Below are positions 5,072 through 9,043 of a stretch of 9,043 nucleotides of DNA, in pieces (position 1 is the first letter of the stretch; each line of letters starts with the position of its first letter). Under the pieces are notes generated by a model, which was not told where the DNA came from, made no database searches, and worked only from the letters and a program-made list of their open reading frames with translations. Source of the stretch: an uncultured Collinsella sp. (lineage in GTDB: Bacteria > Actinomycetota > Coriobacteriia > Coriobacteriales > Coriobacteriaceae); NCBI GenBank assembly GCA_902493915.1, contig CABUQY010000063.1, positions 1-9,043 of the forward strand. The letters are read 5' to 3'. A program made the position numbers and the translations under genes.

Positions 5072-6121
5072 CTAGAGGAACATCATGAACAGCTTGGCCA
5101 TGACAAAGCTGATGAGTCCGCAGGCGGGGAAGGTGAAGAACCAGGTGAACATCATGTCCTTAACGACGCCGAAGTTGATGGCCGAGAGGCGCTTGACGGC
5201 ACCGACGCCCATGATGGCGCAGGTCTTGATGTGTGTGGAGGACACGGGGATGCCGGTAAGGGTGGCAAGCAGCAGGTTCGCGGCGCCCGCGAGGTCGGCG
5301 GAGAAGCCCTGATACTTCTCGAGCTTAACCATGCTCTGGCCGACGGACTTTATGATGCGCTCGCCGCCGACGCTGGTGCCGATACCCATGGTGGCCGAGC
5401 ACAGCAGCATAATCCAGATGGGGATGCCGGCATCGCCGACGCTGGTCTGGCCGTTTGCGAAGGCCACGCCTAAAAAGAGCACGCCGATGAACTTCTGTCC
5501 ATCCTGCGCGCCGTGCATAAAGCTCATGGCCGCAGCGCTCGCGATCTGAGCGTATTTAAAGAAGACATTGGCACGTCGCCTGTTGGCGGCGGCGAAAAGA
5601 ATCGAGACGAGTTTGCACAGGACCCAGCCCATGACAAAGCCCAGGCCGATGGAGAGCGCCAAGCCGTAGATGACCTTCATCCACTCGTGGACGTTGACGC
5701 TGCTCGCGCCGCCGAGGGCGATAGCGGCACCGGTCAGGCCGGCGATAAGGCTGTGGCTTTGCGAGGTGGGGATGCCAAAACGCGACGCTGTGGCGCCGTA
5801 GACGACGATGGAGAACAGGGCCGCGCACAGGCAGGCGAGCGCCATGGTGCTGTTTCCGCCAAAGTCGACGATATGTGAGATGGTGTTGGCGACGCTCGCA
5901 TTAAAGTGCGTCATGATGAGCACGCCGAGGAAGTTGAATGCGGCGCTCATGAGAATGGCGGCGCGGGCGGGCATGCAACGCGTAGTGACGCAGGTCGCGA
6001 TGGCGTTGGGCGCGTCGGTCCATCCATTGACGAAGATGGCGCCCAACGCGAGGATCACGGTGACGGCAAGGACTGGGTTCGACACGATTTGGCCGAGGAA
6101 GGTTGAGAACGTTACGTCCAT
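5072..6121 (-). CDS. pit: PiT-family inorganic phosphate permease
   Basis: Encodes 349 residues, a typical bacterial PiT length. These inner-membrane carriers take up phosphate, often as metal-phosphate, driven by a proton or sodium gradient. Seen: the two inverted family repeats, the first with NGWTDAPNAIAT (32-43, family NG.NDA.N) and GIPTSQSHSLIAG (116-128), the second with FMHGAQDGQKF (201-211) and GIPVSSTHIKTCAIMGVG (290-307). About nine to ten hydrophobic segments are visible; a basic cytoplasmic loop, NRRRANVFFKY, lies at 180-190. W35 replaces the more usual Asn/Ala in the first signature. ATG 6121 has only a weak ribosome site (GAGAAAG), although a near-perfect AGGAGGTGAT lies about 55 bases further upstream. 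It heads a likely operon with the DUF47 gene and is divergent from the 6370 gene. Confidence 0.93.
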   Translation of the reverse strand: MDVTFSTFLGQIVSNPVLAVTVILALGAIFVNGWTDAPNAIATCVTTRCMPARAAILMSAAFNFLGVLIMTHFNASVANTISHIVDFGGNSTMALACLCAALFSIVVYGATASRFGIPTSQSHSLIAGLTGAAIALGGASSVNVHEWMKVIYGLALSIGLGFVMGWVLCKLVSILFAAANRRRANVFFKYAQIASAAAMSFMHGAQDGQKFIGVLFLGVAFANGQTSVGDAGIPIWIMLLCSATMGIGTSVGGERIIKSVGQSMVKLEKYQGFSADLAGAANLLLATLTGIPVSSTHIKTCAIMGVGAVKRLSAINFGVVKDMMFTWFFTFPACGLISFVMAKLFMMFL

Positions 6122-6151
6122 ATATGGGCTTTCTCGAAGTTTGCAGACACG

Positions 6152-6183
6152 TTACAAAAACATGATAAATCGTATCACCTCCT
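6152..6183 (-). promoter_or_regulatory. Shine-Dalgarno-like site and tiny ORF in the pit leader
   Basis: The minus strand reads AGGAGGTGAT (6183-6174), nearly the full anti-16S complement, but no pit start lies within normal range. Fourteen bases after its GGAGG core is ATG TTT TTG TAA (6163-6152), a three-codon ORF. The pit ATG is 30 bases beyond that stop. It may be a leader or standby ribosome site; function is not established. Confidence 0.3.
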
Positions 6184-6251
6184 GCGGGTTTCTTTGCCGA
6201 GTTCTGATGGGAGAAGTAATTTTTTGGCACTAAAATTGAATATTAGCCCTG

Positions 6252-6280
6252 TTGACCGTGGGTGTTCTTTTTGCTATCAC
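6252..6280 (+). promoter_or_regulatory. Sigma-70-type promoter with extended -10
   Basis: TTGACC (6252-6257), a 17-base spacer and TATCAC (6275-6280) directly preceded by TGC give a -35 and an extended -10. It points at the 6370 gene and would give a leader of about 80 bases. Confidence 0.5.
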
Positions 6281-6333
6281 GCCATGCGGACACGCGCGTT
6301 CGCTCCGACACTCCAAAACCACAGTCTGTTCGC

Positions 6334-6363
6334 TTTACAATATACAAACATGCGTTCGATAAT
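6334..6363 (+). promoter_or_regulatory. Second promoter candidate placed for leaderless transcription
   Basis: TTTACA (6334-6339), an 18-base spacer and GATAAT (6358-6363) form a plausible promoter. The ATG at 6370 lies exactly 6 bases after the -10, where transcription would begin. The only ribosome-site-like sequence there is GGGGG. Confidence 0.4.
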
Positions 6364-6369
6364 GGGGGC

Positions 6370-6708
6370 ATGGAATATCGACAGACAGATGGCAAAACTC
6401 GGCGCGTGCACAAGCAGTATGTGGACGTCGTGGCCCGCATCCTTGCGGGCGGACAAGTCGTGCCGGTTACCGTCTGCTGGGTCGACGGCCGTTGTTTTAC
6501 AATCGACGAAATTATCTCGACCACCGGGTTTGGCCTGACGGTTCACGGCATCCGTACGGCGACCTATAAGGTGCGTTTTGGCGGGCATACGACCGAGTTG
6601 TATCTGGAGGACCAGGCGTGCGGACGGCCGGACGGCTCGCAGGCCCACGTGATGCGTTGGTGGGTCTGGGCGTTTGATCGTACGCTTGAGGGCGAGCGCC
6701 GTAGGTAA
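6370..6708 (+). CDS. Conserved-looking small protein of unknown function
   Basis: Encodes 112 residues. I do not recognise a named family with confidence. The composition suggests a small soluble beta-rich domain: VDVVARILAGGQVVPVTVCW (18-37), then VDGRCFTIDEIISTTGF (38-54), YKVRFGGHTTELYLED (66-81) and MRWWVWAFDRT (95-105), with a basic N terminus and a basic tail. The pattern 'W.DGR.F.ID.I...Y..R..G....LY.E....RWWV' recalls small uncharacterised proteins of clostridia and actinobacteria in which a strand-rich domain ends in a Trp-rich strand; this is from memory and is not a firm assignment. The start at ATG 6370 is preferred because the upstream extension (in frame from 6262) overlaps both promoter candidates and looks non-coding. 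There is no signal peptide or membrane segment. It is divergent from pit. Confidence 0.62.
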   Translation: MEYRQTDGKTRRVHKQYVDVVARILAGGQVVPVTVCWVDGRCFTIDEIISTTGFGLTVHGIRTATYKVRFGGHTTELYLEDQACGRPDGSQAHVMRWWVWAFDRTLEGERRR

Positions 6709-6726
6709 GGACGCACGGCGTTCGGG

Positions 6727-6732
6727 TACAAT
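6727..6732 (+). promoter_or_regulatory. Possible -10 element for the Bax-inhibitor gene
   Basis: TACAAT lies 61 bases before the start of the Bax-inhibitor gene. No good -35 is visible at the usual distance. Its use would place the hairpin at 6755-6778 within the transcribed leader. Confidence 0.35.
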
Positions 6733-6754
6733 GGCAGGAATCTTGTCAGCTACT

Positions 6755-6778
6755 GCGCCGTTATTTGTGGCGCTTTTT
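6755..6778 (+). terminator. Terminator-like hairpin between the 6370 gene and the Bax-inhibitor gene
   Basis: GCGCC (6755-6759) pairs with GGCGC (6769-6773) around a 9-base AT-rich loop and is followed immediately by TTTTT (6774-6778). It ends 4 bases before the ribosome site AAAGGA. It may be the terminator of the upstream gene or, if the TACAAT at 6727 is used, an attenuator in the leader of the next gene. The stem is short. Confidence 0.45.
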
Positions 6779-6792
6779 GAAAGGACGAACCT

Positions 6793-7488
6793 ATGAACGA
6801 TATCCAGGGCTATCAGAACGGCCCCGTCGAGAGCGGCGCAAGCCGCGCCAAGGAGATGTCGCCGCGCGCGTACAATCTCGCCATGTCTGCCCTGATCTTC
6901 TTGGGCTTTTGCGCCATGGGCGCCGGCGCCTACTTTACGAGCACCATGTCGTTTGCGCGCATGATGATGAGCGGCGCCGCCTTGCCGCTGGTCTTTGGCT
7001 CGTTTATTTTGACCATCGTCGGCATGGTCATGATGTCGGCCGCCGCCAGCAAGCAGTCCGTGGGCCTGTCCCTTGTGGGCTATGTAATCTTTGCGAGTAC
7101 CTTTGGCCTGACCGCGTCGTTTGGCCTTGCCAACTACGACCTGCCCACCATCAACACTGCCTTTATCGCCACGGCCGCCATCACCTTTGTCTTTGGCGCG
7201 TTGGGCGTGACCTTCCCCAAGTTCTTCCAGCGCGTATATGGCATCGGTTTTGGCATTCTGCTCGCCACTATTCTGGTTGAGATCGTGCTGATGTTCATGG
7301 GCGTCTCGCAGACCATCACCGACCTGATCGTGATCGTGGTGTTCGCCGGCTTTATTGGCTACGACACCTATGTTGCCACGACAGTGCCGCCTACGCTGCC
7401 CAACGCCGTGCTCATGGCGTCCAATCTGTTCGTGGACATTATCAACGTGTTCCTGCGCATCCTGAACATCCTTGGCCGTCGCGACTAG
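6793..7488 (+). CDS. Bax inhibitor-1 (TMBIM) family membrane protein
   Basis: Encodes 231 residues, the normal length for bacterial BI-1/YccA/YetJ proteins. Characterised members are seven-helix membrane proteins; B. subtilis YetJ is a pH-sensitive calcium leak channel, and E. coli YccA modulates FtsH. Seen: a short cytoplasmic N terminus (1-26), then hydrophobic segments at about 27-49, 60-84, 88-112, 118-141, 147-169 and 172-196, plus a final semi-polar one (207-226). The family end signature is present as FIGYDTY (187-193) and LFVDIINVFLRIL (212-224). D191 and D215 are 24 residues apart, the same spacing as the YetJ gating aspartates D171 and D195, which supports conservation of the pH-sensing pair. 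ATG 6793 follows AAAGGA. It is probably monocistronic, with a strong terminator 47 bases downstream. The transported ion here is inferred, not shown. Confidence 0.9.
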   Translation: MNDIQGYQNGPVESGASRAKEMSPRAYNLAMSALIFLGFCAMGAGAYFTSTMSFARMMMSGAALPLVFGSFILTIVGMVMMSAAASKQSVGLSLVGYVIFASTFGLTASFGLANYDLPTINTAFIATAAITFVFGALGVTFPKFFQRVYGIGFGILLATILVEIVLMFMGVSQTITDLIVIVVFAGFIGYDTYVATTVPPTLPNAVLMASNLFVDIINVFLRILNILGRRD

Positions 7489-7534
7489 TGGCGAATTGCG
7501 GCGGTGCTTGCCGTGCGTGTAAATCGATGCGAAA

Positions 7535-7560
7535 GGCGGTCCTTCGGGGCCGTCTTTTTT
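7535..7560 (+). terminator. Intrinsic terminator with a UUCG tetraloop
   Basis: GGCGGTCC (7535-7542) pairs with GGGCCGTC (7547-7554), including two wobbles, closing the C(TTCG)G tetraloop. TTTTTT (7555-7560) follows; AAA before the stem can extend the pairing. It ends the Bax-inhibitor transcript. Confidence 0.92.
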
Positions 7561-7625
7561 GTACGCGGCGGGGTATCATGGATGGAAAAAGCCGATAGCG
7601 GCAGCGACAGGAAAGGTGACCACTT

Positions 7626-8759
7626 ATGGCAGACGTCGACAACAGGAACCGTAACCGCAGGTCTAATCGCGCGGGTCAGCCCAATCCCAAGCGCGAGGCC
7701 CGTGCCAAGGCCGCCGAGCGTCACGTGGCAACTGTGTCCGAAGCGTGCGCCAAGGATATCGAGCGTTCGCTTGCCGGTGTTCGCGAGTTTGACGGTATGC
7801 CTGCCGGCTTTGTCGCGGCGATGAAGGCCAAGGTTCAGAGTGCTGTGGCCACCGAAGAACAGGTTGCCGAGGACGTCGAGGGCGCGGAAGCTGCCGAGAC
7901 CGAGGCGGCGCCCGAGACCGAGGCAGCGCCTGAGCCCGTCGAGGAGCCTGCCGAGGAAATCGCTGAAGCTGAGTCCGCGCCTGCTGAGGAGCCCGCTCCG
8001 GTTCTGCCCGAGGTCACCGTGCTCGATGCCTCCGCCACGCAGGCCATCCTGGACAACGGTCGTGGCTATGCGCAGTTCTGCGACATGGCCGTGCTCGCCT
8101 TTGCCTCGTTTACCAACCCGGGCGGTGGCTATATTCAGGGTTATCTGGGCCAGGAGGCCACGCTGTGCGCCGATTCGTATCTGTACAACGTTCTCGATAA
8201 GCAGCGCAAATGGTACGGTGAGAACCGTCGCCGCAACATCAACTGCGAGCTTTACCGAAACCGTGCGCTGGTGGTGCCTGCGGTGCGCTTCGACCGCAAC
8301 CACGTGCATGCATACGCCGACGTGATCGTGGCCGCCGCGCCCAACGTTAAGCGCGCCCGCCAGGAGTATCGCGTGAGCGACGATGCTCTGCTGGATGCCC
8401 TGCGCGACCGCATCCGCTTTGTGCTTGCCATCTGCGACGAGCTAGGTCGCGAGAAGCTCGTGCTGGGCGCTTGGGGCTGCGACAACAACGGCTTTGACGC
8501 AGAGACCGTGGCCGAGCTCTTCCGCAAGGAGCTCGCGTCGGGCGACTTTAAGGTCAAGCAAGTCTTCTTTGCCGTGCCTTCTACGCGCTGGGATGAGGAT
8601 TTTGCCAAGTTCGAGCACGTGCTGGCTAACTTCCCCGAGCGCAACGAGGAGTCCTATGCCCAGGTTGCCGCTCGCGCTGCGGCAGCTCGCGCCGCCGAGC
8701 AGGCCCAGGCTGCTACCGAGGATGATGAGGACGAGGACGATTGGCGCAAGTACCTGTAA
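7626..8759 (+). CDS. PARG-like (TIGR02452/DUF2263-type) protein with altered catalytic signature
   Basis: Encodes 377 residues. The C-terminal two thirds resemble microbial poly(ADP-ribose) glycohydrolase-like proteins, macrodomain-fold enzymes that remove ADP-ribose. Seen: a very basic N terminus (RNRNRRSNR, about 8-16), a helical segment to about 78, an Ala/Glu/Pro linker (about 79-130), then VTVLDASATQAILDNG, MAVLAFASFTNPGGGYIQGY and LGQEATLCADSYLYNVL, matching the family's 'NPGGG...QEE.L'. Later LVLGAWGCDNNGFD (278-291) matches the conserved 'LGAWGCG.F.ND'. The tail is acidic (DDEDEDDWRKYL). The PARG signature is GGG (166-168), seven residues, then Q176-E177-A178: the second, catalytic glutamate of QEE is alanine. 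Family membership is likely; hydrolase activity is doubtful. The ATG is preceded by AAAGGTGA. The linker contains an 18-bp tandem duplication (7896-7931). It is flanked by terminators, so a single-gene unit. Confidence 0.8.
   Translation: MADVDNRNRNRRSNRAGQPNPKREARAKAAERHVATVSEACAKDIERSLAGVREFDGMPAGFVAAMKAKVQSAVATEEQVAEDVEGAEAAETEAAPETEAAPEPVEEPAEEIAEAESAPAEEPAPVLPEVTVLDASATQAILDNGRGYAQFCDMAVLAFASFTNPGGGYIQGYLGQEATLCADSYLYNVLDKQRKWYGENRRRNINCELYRNRALVVPAVRFDRNHVHAYADVIVAAAPNVKRARQEYRVSDDALLDALRDRIRFVLAICDELGREKLVLGAWGCDNNGFDAETVAELFRKELASGDFKVKQVFFAVPSTRWDEDFAKFEHVLANFPERNEESYAQVAARAAAARAAEQAQAATEDDEDEDDWRKYL
7896..7931 (+). repeat. 18-bp tandem duplication in the PARG-like linker
   Basis: Two 18-base units differing at two positions each encode Glu-Thr-Glu-Ala-Ala-Pro (residues 91-96 and 97-102). 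It lies in the low-complexity linker and is in frame, so copy number could vary without breaking the gene. Confidence 0.8.
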
Positions 8760-8784
8760 TCGGTACGTGCTGACAGATAGGTCG

Positions 8785-8818
8785 AGCCGACGGGAGAGGC
8801 TGCTTCCGTCGGCTTTTT
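8785..8818 (+). terminator. Intrinsic terminator after the PARG-like gene
   Basis: AGCCGACGG (8785-8793) pairs perfectly with CCGTCGGCT (8806-8814) around a 12-base loop, followed by a T-run (8814-8818). Confidence 0.88.
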
Positions 8819-8837
8819 ACTGAGCGAGGGGCTTACG

Positions 8838-9043
8838 ATGAAAAACATTCTATGCTTTGGCGACAGCAACACCTATGGTTACGATCCGGCGGGCATGCGC
8901 GACGGCACCGCGGTGCGCTATGCGCGGGATGTACGCTGGTGCGGCGTGGCCCAACGTGACTTAGGCGAGGGCTGGCATGTAATTGAAGAAGGCCTCAACG
9001 GCCGCACGACGGTACGCGACGACATGTGCCATCTGGACACCAA
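8838..9043 (+). CDS. SGNH/GDSL-family esterase, 3'-truncated by the window edge
   Basis: The first 68 residues are visible and the frame is open at the edge. SGNH hydrolases are serine esterases acting on acyl or acetyl esters of lipids, carbohydrates or small molecules. Seen: block I MKNILCFGDSNTYGYDP (1-17), where S10 in GDSN is the expected nucleophile; R27-Y28, D31-V32-R33-W34, which is common in the arylesterase/acetylesterase-like subgroup; and block II/III-like VIEEGLNGRTTV (48-59), with G52 and N54 at the positions expected to help form the oxyanion hole. The catalytic Asp/His block V would lie beyond the window. No signal peptide is present, so a cytoplasmic enzyme is expected. GAGGGG (8826-8831) lies 6 bases before the ATG, downstream of the terminator at 8785-8818, so a separate transcript or read-through is needed. 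The substrate cannot be stated. Confidence 0.88.
   Translation, partial: MKNILCFGDSNTYGYDPAGMRDGTAVRYARDVRWCGVAQRDLGEGWHVIEEGLNGRTTVRDDMCHLDT

Noticed and set aside
4303..5088. Plus-strand frame of 261 codons opposite the DUF47 gene
   Set aside because: It is antisense to a well-supported gene, with no ribosome site.
6262..6369. N-terminal extension of the 6370 gene by 36 residues
   Set aside because: The stretch contains the promoter candidates, has poor coding character, and lacks a ribosome site before its start.

Overview
The window looks like chromosomal DNA from a GC-rich actinobacterium, most likely of class Coriobacteriia and Collinsella-like. That assignment is an inference from GC-rich codon use, the yggS-sepF-yggT-divIVA order typical of the distal division cluster, and protein flavour. 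No rRNA, tRNA, CRISPR array, transposase or phage gene is visible.

Layout: (1) positions 1-638 (+) hold the 3' part of a PhoU-type phosphate regulator, followed by a GC-rich hairpin. (2) Positions 758-3317 (+) hold a compact division/envelope block: yggS (PLP homeostasis), sepF (FtsZ membrane anchor), yggT (small membrane protein, apparently without a canonical start codon) and divIVA (polar scaffold). It is closed by a strong terminator at 3344-3373. (3) On the minus strand, a nitroreductase (3485-4015) has its own terminator facing that of divIVA. A two-gene phosphate module follows: a PiT permease (5072-6121) with a DUF47/PhoU-like partner (4381-5004). The 365-bp gap between the DUF47 gene and the nitroreductase contains two tandem copies of an ~88-bp hairpin element: the loop is conserved while the stems differ but still pair. 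(4) On the plus strand, starting back-to-back with the permease: a 112-residue protein of unknown function (6370-6708), a Bax-inhibitor-1 family membrane protein (6793-7488), a protein with a PARG-like (TIGR02452/DUF2263-type) domain (7626-8759) and the start of an SGNH/GDSL esterase (8838 to the edge). Intrinsic terminators separate the last three genes.

How the genes relate: the division genes form one functional unit. The window also carries two PhoU-superfamily proteins, one free-standing (probably the tail of a pst-type locus outside the window) and one paired with the PiT permease, so both high- and low-affinity phosphate uptake may be represented. The rest look like independent single-gene units.

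Most worth a second look: the tandem hairpin element at 4189-4374; the yggT start, apparently ATC at 2300; the PARG-like protein whose signature reads GGG...QEA instead of GGG...QEE; a promoter placed so that the 6370 gene could be leaderless; and a terminator-like hairpin in the leader of the Bax-inhibitor gene.
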